A DNA stretch of 64,000 bases from Athripsodes cinereus. Its lineage: Eukaryota; Arthropoda; Insecta; Trichoptera; Leptoceridae. The notes beneath the pieces were generated by a model. The model did not search any database, was not told where the DNA came from, and was given only the letters and a program-made list of their open reading frames with translations. Both the position numbers and the translations under genes were made by a program. Shown here one piece after another: positions 42,600 through 52,687 of this stretch; position 1 is the first letter of the stretch; every line of letters begins with the position of its first letter. The DNA lies in NCBI GenBank assembly GCA_947579605.1, contig OX388319.1, forward strand, positions 14,645,447 to 14,709,446, given 5' to 3'.

Positions 42600-42920
42600 G
42601 AAGCCCTACCTAAAATTTGGTATCCCACTCTTTTTTGTTTGTTTTTCAAGTATACAGAAAAAGGCAGTTGTATGGTAAATATGAATAAAACATTGAAAAT
42701 CTTTCATTCGACGATAAAGTATGGTATTGTCCTGTTTGTTTATTTTTGTTGGCTCAGATAGGGCCTAAACGTGTAGATTGACTTTTTCTGGAGTATGTGT
42801 TATATCATAAAAGTAAAAAGTGATAATAAGTAGCAACATCTAATACATTTAATCTACTGGTTACCCCACTTGTGGGATGATAATACCATCTATTTGGGAT
42901 ATCATCGTATAGATAGATTT
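42600..42920 (+). mobile_element. SINE-A, diverged and expanded
   Basis: CCCACTCTTTTTTGTTTG, TACAGAAAAAGGCAGTTGTA and a mid-domain trace (TCGACGATAAAGTATGG). After about 90 bp, tail sequence GGTTACCCCACTTGTGGGAT follows. Confidence 0.5.
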
Positions 42921-42987
42921 TGAAAATAGGCATTTGAATACCGGGACAATTTTATAAGAATTTGACTCTCGTCTATACAGCTATGTC

Positions 42988-43110
42988 TTTCTATATATAC
43001 CATCACGGCATCTTACAATTTAGGTAGCCAGAACATTGACTATGTGTAACGACATTATAGATAGTTATCTCCATCAAAATAAAAAGTAAGGTGTCCAATA
43101 AGTTTTTATT
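42988..43110 (-). mobile_element. SINE-A 3' half
   Basis: TATACCATCACGGCATCTTA, CAATTTAGGTAGCCAG, hairpin remnant and CCATCAAAATAAAAAGTAAG. Confidence 0.65.
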
Positions 43111-43711
43111 ATTATTTATAACAACCTTATGGGCCATTGAAATATTATATTGATCGATAAAAAAATTTAGCACTTAATAAATTTGCGATGTATTGTTCCA
43201 TGATATTTATTGTTATGTAAATATTGTCTGAAATGTGTCATTGAATATAAATAAATAAATAATAAAAATGAAAGACATTTACCTCTGTATTGAATATCTT
43301 TTTTAAACATATTTGACTTTTACATGGCATCTTTTATGAATAATTATTTTCTTTCTAATTAATACTCCTTTTTTATTGTTTCAGGTAAATCTCAGTCATT
43401 TTGCTGTATTTTACGTCATTACGTGTAGTGGTAAGTGCATATTATTAACCTATCATTAAATACATAGGTACATCATTTCCCTCTTGTCTTAGTTTGATCG
43501 GGTACCTATCATACGTAGAAACCTCCTTCAGGGATCTATGTCTATTGCTTCTGTTTCCAGGACCTCTGACAACACTAAATCAAGTATTTCAACGCACATA
43601 TCTGATATTGTTTCCTTAAAGGTTTCTTCTGGTGCTCCCCACCGGTCCACTGTTCTCTTCTTTTGAGTTTGTGGTTTTTCTTGTATTGTGAAACATCTCA
43701 TATAAAAATTT
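43111..43711. other. No recognisable feature
   Basis: AT-rich; nothing supported. Confidence 0.4.
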
Positions 43712-43752
43712 CTATTTCACCCACTCTATTTCACCCACTCTATTTCACCCAC
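43712..43752. repeat. 14-bp tandem repeat, about 3 units
   Basis: CTATTTCACCCACT repeats in phase at 43,712, 43,726 and 43,740. Confidence 0.85.
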
Positions 43753-43756
43753 ATTT

Positions 43757-44115
43757 TTTATTATTATTATTAATGGGATTATGGCATTCAATCCCTGTGG
43801 CACGATTTGTGACAAGTTTAATTTTTTTAAGGAGGAATCGTATCTGTGGAAACACTAATCTATACAGTAATAAAATTCTTATTTGTTCACTTTAAAATAT
43901 ACATGTAAACGGAAGGTATCTCAGTATGCAGCAGACACGACATATTAATCAGATACTGGACTTCAGTTATTTTGTAATACAGCTCGTACGAATCCCTTTT
44001 TGGGCAACGGAAGACGACATGGTTCAGGGATTCTATATCGAGCTCACATTCGCTAAGTGGGGACGAGACCAAAATTTATTTTCAAAAAGGTGGGTATCCA
44101 ATGTGTGGTGAGTAA
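43757..44115 (-). pseudogene. NLR-6 Jockey/R1-type C-terminal relic with (AAT)n tail
   Basis: The minus frame reads SSPLSECELDIESLNHVVFR then CPKR. This corresponds to the SP.C.CG...D..H..F.CP zinc-knuckle-like end found after the RT/RNase H region in Jockey- and R1-type elements. The 3' UTR (GTGCCACAGGGATTGAATGC then CATAATCCCATTAATAATAA) leads to the tail at 43,757-43,775. The first cysteine-glycine pair is damaged (SECELD) and the copy is truncated. Confidence 0.7.
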
Positions 44116-44199
44116 AACGCATGCGAATCAATGTGAAAATCTAAGATCTAGAAAAATGAAGTCATGGAACCATAGCTTTCTGGAGATAGACTTTTTGAT

Positions 44200-44310
44200 C
44201 CACATTTTTACAGCCACAGAAACGTGATATTACATTTTTATTTCAAGCAATTAGTTTTCTGGCTATTCTAACTGTACAATACGCCATAATGGTATAGATA
44301 TAGGTATATA
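44200..44310 (+). mobile_element. SINE-A 3' half, diverged
   Basis: TTCTGGCTATTCTAACTGTA, ACGCCATAATGGTATAGATA; preceding hairpin region degraded. Confidence 0.55.
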
Positions 44311-44807
44311 ACATAATAATACGAAACCTTAAAGTTCTATCAATGTATAATACGAGTATTACCTGTTAATTTTAAATTTGAAACAAATTGTATTTAGTGT
44401 TTTGATTGATCTTTCTTTTTTATTAGACAACAAGTTTTTCGTAATTTCCTTTTGATAAAGTTTTTTTACAGAAACAACCCGTATTTTGGAAAACTTATAA
44501 ACAAAGTTTTGCAGGAAAGTCTTGAACATTCGTCAGATGAAAAGACATTTCATGTTTTATTCAAATTGATTGAATACAACATTCAAACAATTCATAAAAA
44601 GAGTTTATTTAATGTAAATAGATGTTTGAAACTAGTTTAAAGTTTGATCATTTAATTTTTAATAAAAGACAATGGGCTAGTTTTATTCTTTTATTGTTTT
44701 GAAAGTTGAAAAACAATTTTCTCGTTAATTAAAAATGCTTAGATTTAATTATTTGTAAACAGTCTTGAAATATATTATTCATAAAGCATCACATTATAGA
44801 CATACAA
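44311..44807. other. No recognisable feature
   Basis: The 62-codon frame at 44,452-44,640 lacks any domain I recognise. Confidence 0.4.
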
Positions 44808-44862
44808 TGCATTCAATTCAGCGACGAGGTATCCCACCCGTCCCGAAGGTTTGAGATGTTGC
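44808..44862 (+). mobile_element. SINE-A mid-domain fragment
   Basis: AATTCAGCGACGAGGTATCC then CACCCGTCCCGAAGG. Confidence 0.6.
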
Positions 44863-45071
44863 GTCGTAATGATATGAATGAATGTACTTTGTTTTAAGTG
44901 AAAGTAATACAGTGTTTTGTTATAAATCTGTTTTAATTCTATTAAAATATCTTTCACAAAGTTATTCCAATAGGCAATTAACATTGTAATACAATCATTA
45001 CAAATTTTCAGTTGTACAATTCAATGCGCGAAGGATATGGCATAATGGAATAAAATGATAAACATATTTAT

Positions 45072-45295
45072 ATCTATCTATACCATTACAGCATATTCTA
45101 AAAGCATGTAGCTGGTAGACTAACTGCATATTGTAATGAACATGCAGTTGTCATCTTCGTGCTTACAAAAAATAAGACAACCAGGGAGGGTGGCATACTT
45201 CATCGTTGAATTAAAAATGTGACAAATAACGAATACCCGCCTTTTACAGGATAATCGAAGACAAAGAAAAGAGTGAGATTCCTTTTCATTGCTAA
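45072..45295 (-). mobile_element. SINE-A, near full length
   Basis: (TCTA)n, TACCATTACAGCATATTCTA, hairpin GCATATTGTAATGAACATGC, mid domain GGAGGGTGGCATACTTCATC, and head CGCCTTTTACAGGATAATCG then AAAAGAGTGAG. Confidence 0.75.
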
Positions 45296-45304
45296 AAACC
45301 CAAT

Positions 45305-45635
45305 TTTTTTTTATTGATATGCATATATATAATGAGTTACAATCCATTGGATTGGTCTGCAACGAGTTTGGTTTTTCTTCTCCATTCGTCTCTATTCTCA
45401 GCCAGTCTTTTCAGCTCTACGTATGAGCCACAGTTCATGTCCCTCTTCAGTTGGTCCATATATGCGTCTCTTGGTCGGCCTCTGCCATTTGTCCCCTCGG
45501 TCTTACCCTCCGCTATGGCGATGAGTAGTCCTGGGTGCCTGATGTTGTGGCCAATCCAGTTAGCTCGTTGTTGGCTGATTCTCTTAAGGAGTTGCCTTTT
45601 TTCGCCTATTTCGATATGCATAGAAATAGACATAA
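45305..45635 (-). pseudogene. NLR-5 non-LTR retrotransposon C-terminus
   Basis: An open minus frame of about 98 codons reads KRQLLKRISQQRANWIGHNI, then RHPGLLIAIAEGKTEGTNGR, then GRPRDAYMDQLKRDMNCGSY. The order RANWIGH...EG...GRGRPR...Y..Q...D..C..Y......A..R..WR is a recognised C-terminal arrangement of an APE-type non-LTR lineage. It is open to its final stop but lacks the polymerase upstream, so it is a 5'-truncated insertion. The T-run at 45,304-45,313 is its poly(A)-like tail. Confidence 0.75.
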
Positions 45636-46119
45636 TAGGTATATGTGTTGTTCATGTAAGAAAAAATGGTTTTAATGCAAATAATATAGCTGTGATTTCC
45701 TGAAATATTCAATCATCCCTAAAACCATTTTATTGAATTGTGCTTTACTGAAATGCAATACATTTGCTGATATTATTATACTTATGTATGTGTTTATATA
45801 TCTACTACCATTAGCATTACGTACATACTTATGTATCTTGCTGTTCTACTCTGAAAAGTTCTGAAAGTCCTTTCAGGAAACTTCACGAGACGTGAAAAGA
45901 TCCTTGGGGATAATTTTCAGATGCACTTAGGCAAATTGAACTTACAACGACTTTACCATATTTTCTCTGGAGTTTTGTCATGACTTTATTTAAATCGACA
46001 TTTTTTCGCTTATATAATCTGGTTTTGTGGGCTAAATATGAGTTATGTGTAGCATGTATTGATTTTGCTGAAATCATTTTAAAAATGTTTCTTTCTCTGG
46101 AGTCTATATTTTGTTAAAA
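45636..46119. other. No recognisable feature
   Basis: AT-rich; nothing supported. Confidence 0.4.
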
Positions 46120-46278
46120 TCAGATATTTGAAAGACATTCAACATCCTTGAATTAGCAGTGAATAGATATAACACCATGCCTGAATATCCTGTTATTTAT
46201 GGCACGAAAATATCGACATTGTATGCAGATTTTCTTCTACTGGCTTCGCCATTTGTAAGAGATGTTGTAATGAAGTAA
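46120..46278 (+). mobile_element. SINE-A 3' two-thirds, diverged
   Basis: GACATTCAACATCCTTGAAT, TTTATGGCACGAAAATATCG, CTTCTACTGGCTTCGCCATT then TGTAAGAGATGTTGTAATG. Confidence 0.6.
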
Positions 46279-46324
46279 TGGACTATAATCCTTTCTAATA
46301 GAAAGATATTATTTTAAAAAATAT

Positions 46325-46600
46325 AATTATATTTATTTATTTATTTATTTATTTATTTTATTTACAAAACAGATTTTAAAAGATAAGTCACTAATGTCTA
46401 CCTAACTGGGCATGAGCCCGTACCAAGGTAGACTGCTGGTATAAAAGCATTATAATGCGTACCTACCTTTGGGTAGGAAAATATTTCATTTAATTACATT
46501 ACTAGAACTATTACAAGCGGAAGTGATACCAACCTTAGCAGCGTAAAATTTTAATAATAACAATATTAACGACGACGGAACCGCGGGGAAATGGCGGAAA
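46325..46600 (-). mobile_element. LINE 3' UTR with (TAAA)n tail
   Basis: (TTTA)n at 46,328-46,356 followed by non-repetitive sequence (CCTAACTGGGCATGAGCCCG) has the layout of a minus-strand non-LTR 3' end. No coding remnant is recognisable. Confidence 0.45.
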
Positions 46601-47137
46601 CTGTAAAAGTAGATAGTTGTACTAGCAATACTGTGCTGAGTCAGAGACAATTATACGTAATATCATTCGGTATTAGATGTAAATGTACAGTGCAACACTT
46701 ACATATAGATAGAGAGAATGCTAACCTTACCTAACTTAACCACCATGACTATTTAAAAAAAAAATCAAAAATAATGAGACGCCACCTAGAGCAAGGACTC
46801 ACGACCCCATGAGTTTTTTTTTAAGTAATAATAAATTTTCTAGATTTATTACTTGTTCGAGATTTCAGTTACAATGAAAGTTGCAAAGGTCTACACAGTT
46901 CAAATTAGTATTATTTAATATTTTTCAAAATAAATTATATTAACCTTCTATTAACTAACTAATCATGTATTGTGAATAATTGAAAATTTGGTATCTTTTA
47001 ATATTATAATATTTATAATTAGTATCTTATAATATTTCGCAAATTGCCATTTTTACTAATAGATCCTTATTCTAACTCAAGCTTGTATTACTACTACTCT
47101 TGTAAAACTGTAAGCGTTATCATTTGTTTTTTTTTTC
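46601..47137. other. No recognisable feature
   Basis: AT-rich; nothing supported. Confidence 0.4.
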
Positions 47138-47235
47138 AAATTCAGCAATGAGGCGTGGGATCAATCTTAAATGACTTATTTTATATCATGGATAATGTTA
47201 TTTTGCTGACTTTATCGCATTTGTGAGGTATTATC
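47138..47235 (+). mobile_element. SINE-A mid and tail, shortened
   Basis: AAATTCAGCAATGAGGCGTG, TCATGGATAATG and GACTTTATCGCATTTGTGAG. Confidence 0.5.
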
Positions 47236-47584
47236 AATTTTTATGAGTATGCAGTCATTCACCAATGCATGAAACACACTATATTCATGACAATATTGTC
47301 CTCATGGCTATGTGTACAACGACCAACATATCTATACATTCACAGAGAGTGGTTGAACTCGGAACTAATAACATCTAACAACTTTATTGTACTAGGTACA
47401 CATAATATTATTATCATTGTTGTTGTACTATGTACATATTCGTCATGTCGGAGAGAAATTGCACTCAGTCAAGAAATGCCATTAACATTAAAAGTTTTCA
47501 CAGCATTGTTATATTCATGACTCAAATATTTTTTATCACGAAATTACTGGTGTTGATTTGTTAAAACAATAATTTGATGGAAGG

Positions 47585-47712
47585 TTAGATGGAAGAAATC
47601 ACTATATAGTGATAATCTCGCCACTGCATATCATCACATTTTTTCTTGTGTATATTGCTTTATTTTATTTGTTATATGAATGATGATGTGCAAGAAGAAT
47701 AAAATAAATAAA
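47585..47712 (+). mobile_element. NLR-7 3' tail with perfect 16-bp palindrome
   Basis: GGAAGAAATCACTATATAGT then GATAATCTCGCCACTGCATA; the palindrome ATCACTATATAGTGAT is perfect. Ends with TGATGATGTGCAAGAAGAAT and AAATAAATAAA. Almost the exact complement of the copy at 39,417-39,552. Confidence 0.75.
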
Positions 47713-47949
47713 ATAAATAAAAAATACCTTATTTTTATCTATGGATGTCACAAAGAATGTCACGTTTTTAACATAGGTAATAAATACGCCGTTAAAGAGT
47801 GTAGAGAAGTATTTGCTTATAATAATTGTTATGTGAAATTAATTGAATAAAATAATAAAATAAAATAATTTAATTAATTTATTAAAGTTACAAGAAAAAT
47901 GGGTCTACTGGTATATAGAGTTACCAGCCATAATAATAATAATAACGTT

Positions 47950-48115
47950 TTGAATGTGTTAGACAGCTCGCGTACACTAAACCCTGAAGATGCCCGCCAC
48001 AGCTGTGGGTGAAATGTCGGGACATAGGACCCTGTTGAGTAGAACACGGCTACTCAGTCCGGAAGAAAACTTTCCTAATAAATGACCTCGGCTGAGAAAG
48101 CCTAAGATCATGAAT
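47950..48115 (+). mobile_element. Penelope-like element terminal fragment
   Basis: CTGAAGATGCCCGCCACAGC, GTGGGTGAAATGTCGGGAC, AGAACACGGCTACTCAGTCC then GGAAGAAAACTTTCC, and GGCTGAGAAAGCCTAAGATC form a conserved series. It resembles terminal repeats of Penelope-like retroelements (CTGAAGATGCC...GAAACGTC...AGAACACGGC...CCGGAAAAC...TGAAAGCCTTCG). No reverse transcriptase or GIY-YIG frame accompanies it, so this is a truncated copy. Confidence 0.75.
47984..48026 (+). ncRNA. Hammerhead ribozyme-like core
   Basis: CTGAAGA (47984-47990) fits the CUGANGA core. Stem II pairs GCCCGC (47992-47997) with GTGGGT (48005-48010), all pairs if G-U is allowed, with loop CACAGCT. GAAA (48011-48014) completes the core. 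After it, either GTC (48016-48018) serves as the NUH site with a minimal stem III, or TGT/ACA form stem III and the site is TA (48025-48026). Stem I is weak (2 bp visible), so present activity is doubtful. Confidence 0.6.
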
Positions 48116-48147
48116 GAATTAAAATGTTATGTTTATTTATTGTGAAA

Positions 48148-48734
48148 TATTTATTTATTTATTTATTTATCACTTGTATACGGCGTGAGCCTTTTACATG
48201 TTAAACATATAACAAAGCAGAAAAAAACAATTTGACAGACAACAATAAAAACTGATAAAAAATGAATTGGTACAAATTTATAAAAATAAACATTAAGATA
48301 TAACAAAAATGGTAGTAATTTGAACAAAAACAGCAATAGTAATAGAATAAAACAATTAAATTAAACCATACAGAGACTGGACAAAATTTGATGAATGCAT
48401 TAAGGGTTTTCCCACCACTTTCCCCTGGATGTTTTAAGAGCTGAGCTCCTATATCATCCAGACTCAACAAAACAAAAGAAAAATTCAAAGGGAGGGCTCA
48501 GGATTTGCCTTATGGGCTCCCCCCGACAAAATCCTCCCCTAAACTACAACCCTTAATGTCCCTTGGAGGAGATACTCACTACAAGGCACTACTCACTACT
48601 ACAATATTCTTACAAACTATGTTCTTACAGTTACGTATTGCTACGTACTAAAATTCTTATCACTAAAGACAACACTTTGATGAATGCAAACATTTAAAGA
48701 CAGAATGTAATATACAAATCAAAACAAGTATCCA
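48148..48734 (-). mobile_element. LINE 3' UTR with (TAAA)n tail
   Basis: ATTTATTTATTTATTTATCA at 48,149, then TACGGCGTGAGCCTTTTACA. The following ~450 bp includes a G/C-richer block (CCTTATGGGCTCCCCCCGAC). The layout fits a minus-strand 3' UTR. The 95-codon frame at 48,201-48,488 is not a recognisable ORF2 end. The NLR-1 insertion sits at its inner edge. Confidence 0.45.
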
Positions 48735-48747
48735 ATTAAAAATAGTT

Positions 48748-51173
48748 ATACATACATACCATCACGCCGCTTCCCTCGCGGGGTAGGCAGAAAGGATCGA
48801 GCGCCACTTCCTTCTATCCTTGCATACATCTTTCGCTTCCGTCACTGTCATACAATTCCTCATGCATGCTCTCCTGTTCAACGTGCTCAACACGTGACCG
48901 TCCTGTAGGATTTGATTTAAATGATCTTGCCATTTAATCCTCGGACGTCCACGTCTCCGAGCACCATTCCTCTCAGCCAAATATATCTTCTTAGTCATTC
49001 TGTCCTCATTCATTCTTTCCACGTGCCCAAACCATCTTAACTTATTTACATTCATCCTTGTTATTACACCAACTTTCATTCCACATTCCTTTCGTATATC
49101 ACTGTTACGCACACGATCTCTCAGACTTTTACCACACATCCTTCTCAACGATCTCATTTCCACTGCATTTATGCCACTTTCATCCTTCTTTAACCATGTC
49201 CACGTCTCACTTGCATACATAAGTGTTGGCACTAAGATAGCAGAGTGCACCAACCTTTTAGCTGTGGTGGATATGTTTCTATTTGCAATTATTGGTCGGA
49301 TTGCACCATTTACCTTATTGCCAGCAACTTTTCTCCTTTCAATATCGCTTTCACACTTCCCATCTCTCGTGAACAAACTACCTAAGTACACACATTCGTC
49401 AACTTGCTCTAACACTTCGTTGTCAATCATTATCTGGCATACTGTTCTCTCACTTCCTCTTTCAAACACCATGATTTTTGTCTTTTTTGCATTCATTCTC
49501 AATCCATTAATCGCACAATTTTCATACACACACGTCATCATTCGCTGTAGATCACTTTCACTTTCAGCCATCAATACCAAATCATCGGCAAACATTAACG
49601 CTCTTACATTCATCCCATTCATATCAACACCTACATTCATTTCTTTCAATGGACGAATACAATGATCAATGTATAGGTTAAAAAGCCATGGCGACATCAC
49701 GCACCCTTGTTTTACTCCTTTTGTCAGTGTGAACCATTCCGACAGGTTATTGTTCACTCTAACACACGCAGAACTTCCTGTATATAGGGACGCAATGGCG
49801 CGAATTAGCCGACTACCCACCCCACACATTGATAGTACTTGCCACATTTTCTCACGATCTACTCTATCATAAGCCTTTTCTAGATCAACAAACGCGCAGA
49901 AAAGCTTCTGGTGTTTCTCCAGGAGCTTCTCTGTCACCATTCGCAGGGAGAAGATCTGGTCCACACACCCTCTACCACTCTGAAAGGCACCTTGCACATC
50001 CCATACATTCGTCTCAGTTACTTTTCGAACTCTTTCAATCAATATTCTTGCATACAGTTTCCCCACCGAGCTCAGCAGACTGATAGCCCGATAACTCCCG
50101 CATTCTAGTCTTGACCCCTTTCCTTTGTATAGAGGGCATATCACAGCTTTTCGCCAGTCTTCTGGCGTGCAACCTTCCCTCCAACACTGGTTAAAGAGTG
50201 CATGACACCATTCGAGAGTCCTCAGCCCACTCAGACTGATGAATTCCGTAGAGATCATATCATACCCAACCGCTTTGCCATTCTTCGATTTCTTCAATGC
50301 ATTCTTAACCTCATCCATAGTTATTTCTTCATCCCTTGTTTCATTCGCATTTTCCCTTTCACTATTCTGGCTTGGATATTCGCCCCCACTTTCAAACAGC
50401 TCCTCAAAATATTCTTTCCATCTATTCACAACGTCAACACCATTCATTAACATACATCCCTCTTTATTTCTAATCGCATTCATACTATTCATCTCATTGT
50501 TGCTTCTTTTACGCTTAACTTCTTTCCAAAACATTTTCATATTTTCTTTCACACTTTCCGACAATTTCTTACACTCTTCCTCATCCAATAATTTCTTTTT
50601 TTCCTTAATCAGTACCCTAACTACTTTCTTACATCCCTTGTACATTTCTCTAGCACTCTCAATTTTTTCTTGATCTAGATAACGTGAAGCTAACACATCC
50701 ATCCATGCATTCTTCTTCTTCCTAACTGCGTCTTTAACCTCATCATCCCACCATGCATCACCTTTTTTCCGTCCAATCACAGTTTCTCCACAGATATCTT
50801 TTGCACAATCCACTAGCACTTGTTTCATCACACTCCATCTCTCTTCTACACTCAGTCCATTGCCTTCATTTGCATCAAATTTCATACATGTTTCTCTTTC
50901 ATACTTTTCCCTGCACTCCTTCTCGTTCAACTTTTCGACTTTTATCCTCTTAGCTTTTTCAACTTTATGAGTTTTTGACCGCCAGCCAGAGAACAAGCAT
51001 ATTCTTGAAACCACAAGAAAATGGTCTGTTTCCAGCTCCGCGCCCCTATACACGCGCGTGTCAATGGTGGCTTTCCGAAGATTTGAGTCAACACATACAT
51101 AATCGATTAAGGATCTCTCACACCCTCTCTCCCAAGTAAACAAATGGATATCTGTGTAAGTAAACAAATGGAT
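48748..51173 (-). mobile_element. NLR-1, recent 5'-truncated non-LTR retrotransposon
   Basis: Perfect 13-bp target duplications ATTAAAAATAGTT flank it (48735-48747, 51174-51186). The 3' end is a short (GTAT)n microsatellite (48,748-48,758) that begins 14 bp after the stop codon, so there is essentially no 3' UTR. The 5' end falls inside the endonuclease region and carries an 18-bp direct duplication at the junction (51134-51151, 51158-51175). The uninterrupted ORF and intact duplications mark it as one of the youngest insertions here. Confidence 0.92.
48762..51167 (-). CDS. NLR-1 endonuclease (partial) and reverse transcriptase ORF
   Basis: 801 codons without a stop. Residues 1-55 are the end of an APE-type endonuclease: RSLIDYVCVD, then the terminal catalytic histidine in ELETDHFLV (about 47-49). 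The rest of that domain is missing through 5' truncation. The polymerase spans roughly 290-600: YKGKGSRLECGSYRAISLLS (347-366), motif A FVDLEKAYDRVD (426-437), motif B GVKQGCVMSPWLFN (484-497), and catalytic FADD (526-529). The C-terminus has LRWFGHVERM, a GARRRGRPRIKW block and RRACMRNCMTVTEAKD. It most resembles RTE-like insect elements, but the clade is not settled. The first ATG is simply the first in the truncated frame. The product would polymerise but could not nick DNA. Long plus-strand open frames here are antisense shadows. Confidence 0.93.
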   Translation of the reverse strand: MFTYTDIHLFTWERGCERSLIDYVCVDSNLRKATIDTRVYRGAELETDHFLVVSRICLFSGWRSKTHKVEKAKRIKVEKLNEKECREKYERETCMKFDANEGNGLSVEERWSVMKQVLVDCAKDICGETVIGRKKGDAWWDDEVKDAVRKKKNAWMDVLASRYLDQEKIESAREMYKGCKKVVRVLIKEKKKLLDEEECKKLSESVKENMKMFWKEVKRKRSNNEMNSMNAIRNKEGCMLMNGVDVVNRWKEYFEELFESGGEYPSQNSERENANETRDEEITMDEVKNALKKSKNGKAVGYDMISTEFISLSGLRTLEWCHALFNQCWREGCTPEDWRKAVICPLYKGKGSRLECGSYRAISLLSSVGKLYARILIERVRKVTETNVWDVQGAFQSGRGCVDQIFSLRMVTEKLLEKHQKLFCAFVDLEKAYDRVDREKMWQVLSMCGVGSRLIRAIASLYTGSSACVRVNNNLSEWFTLTKGVKQGCVMSPWLFNLYIDHCIRPLKEMNVGVDMNGMNVRALMFADDLVLMAESESDLQRMMTCVYENCAINGLRMNAKKTKIMVFERGSERTVCQIMIDNEVLEQVDECVYLGSLFTRDGKCESDIERRKVAGNKVNGAIRPIIANRNISTTAKRLVHSAILVPTLMYASETWTWLKKDESGINAVEMRSLRRMCGKSLRDRVRNSDIRKECGMKVGVITRMNVNKLRWFGHVERMNEDRMTKKIYLAERNGARRRGRPRIKWQDHLNQILQDGHVLSTLNRRACMRNCMTVTEAKDVCKDRRKWRSILSAYPAREAA

Positions 51174-51539
51174 ATTAAAAATAGTTCAAGATGATAATTG
51201 TCAAATTCGTTAGATTAGATGTCAAAAAAATAGAATCATTAAAAAACAACATACATATTAAACATATAAATAGATTAAGAAATAATGTATAAAATTCGAA
51301 ATAATATTGAATATTTTGCACGATGCACTTAGACCCGTTGTCAGAAATGGTATTAGGTAAAAAAAAATACATTTAGTTATTAATTGTAAAAATTAAATAG
51401 ATTTAAAACTCTGTATAATTTCATCATATTCGAGCGACTAATAACGTGAAAACGTTTAAGCTCTGTCTGTTAATTAATGTTGTTGAATAATACGAAATTT
51501 TATTTATTTGTTCTATTTAAATAATTAATTATTATTAAA

Positions 51540-51650
51540 GTGTCATTCCACGAAGCTACACTCTAAAACCTTAAATTATTATATAAATTGTCCATAAATC
51601 ACTTGTCCCAAATTCTACATAGTGTATTTTCCTTCCGACATACAGAGTTA
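51540..51650. repeat. Dispersed repeat shared with 15,775-15,900
   Basis: CCAAATTCTACATAGTGTAT then TTCCGACATACAGAG is near-identical to 15,847-15,885. Same orientation. Confidence 0.5.
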
Positions 51651-52095
51651 TTGTAATAGAAACATTCTACTGTGTGTATACGACTAGTAACGCCACGTAA
51701 CAATGGCAACAACTAATGGGAAATTTACAATTTGTTTAATTCAGTGGAAAGTTGTTGTTATCGTCAAGTCGACGAAGCGGTGGTGAACCACCAAAATTAC
51801 TTGACCTGCGACTGAATTATGTACCACTAGCACTACTACTAGTAGTTTATTGTGCAACACGGAAAATTTACTTTTGTGGTTATTTATTTAAACTGACGCT
51901 TCTGTTACCTATCTTCAAATGTTTGTTGTTTGTTCATATATAATCATTTTATTTATTTTTTCTTTGTAGACTAAAATTAATATAAAAAATCTATGAAATT
52001 TTCATATCATTAAATATCAATAAAAGAAAAATTGGCATTTAACACATGTAGCACCTTTCTTGATTATATTATTTTTTATAGACACGAATAAGACG
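51651..52095. other. No recognisable feature
   Basis: A compact palindromic patch ACCACTAGCACTACTACTAG near 51,822; no gene or known family. Confidence 0.4.
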
Positions 52096-52190
52096 AACTA
52101 ATTATTAATAAGTTATTACGTATATTAATAAGTTATTTCGTATATTAATAAGTTATTACGTTTATTAATAAGTTATTACGTTTATTAATT
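52096..52190. repeat. ~21-bp minisatellite, left part
   Basis: The unit ATTAATAAGTTATTACGTAT repeats about 4.5 times, with variants TTTCG and GTTT. One further unit lies right of the following retroposon (52,662-52,690). Confidence 0.85.
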
Positions 52191-52661
52191 ACGGTCCTGG
52201 GCCTGTCTCGGAGGTGAGCTGAATACCCCCCCCTTTCCCAATCCCCTTTTTAAAGTGCCAATAACGTCAGGTTTGTGAGGAAGGAAGTTGAGAGTGGAAT
52301 GAGAGAAAAAAAAAATGTATGTGTTTTATAAGATGTGAAGTGTTGGGATAGTATTTGTTTTTGATCTGTTTTTAAGGTTTTTGATTTTCCTTTTTTAAGA
52401 GTTTGTTTTGTATTGTTATTGCATACATTTAGGAAGTGTGAATGTGTTTGTGCGAATGAATGTATTATGTGTGCAATTGGGTGAATGGATGTATTGTGAA
52501 TGAATGTATTGTGTGTAAGATTTTCTATGATAGTTTTGTGTGTTATTGCTGAAGTGTGCACTGTTTGGATGTAAGACTATTGGAATGTTTTTGTCGCTTA
52601 CATGTTATATTTATATGTCTTTCATCTGTTGTGTACCATGTAAATGAATAAATAAATAAAT
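52191..52661 (+). mobile_element. LINE 3' UTR inserted in the minisatellite
   Basis: 470 bp of G/C-richer sequence (CGGTCCTGGGCCTGTCTCGG at the start). It ends in GTACCATGTAAATG and (AATA)n at 52,645-52,664, typical of a plus-strand non-LTR 3' end. Minisatellite units on both sides (TTATTAATTA / AATAAGTTATAACGTATATT) show the insertion point. No ORF remnant recognised. Confidence 0.6.
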
Positions 52662-52687
52662 AAATAAGTTATAACGTATATTAATAA

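Noticed and set aside
42429..42761. 110-codon plus-strand open frame
   Set aside because: Phe-rich, low-complexity, overlapping a diverged SINE-A copy.
44452..44640. 62-codon plus frame (FYRNNPYFGKLINKVLQESL)
   Set aside because: Looks moderately protein-like but is short, isolated and unmatched to any family I know.
49171..49665. 164-codon plus-strand open frame
   Set aside because: Antisense to the intact NLR-1 ORF; Ser/Phe/Ile-rich shadow translation. The same applies to frames at 49,669-50,953.
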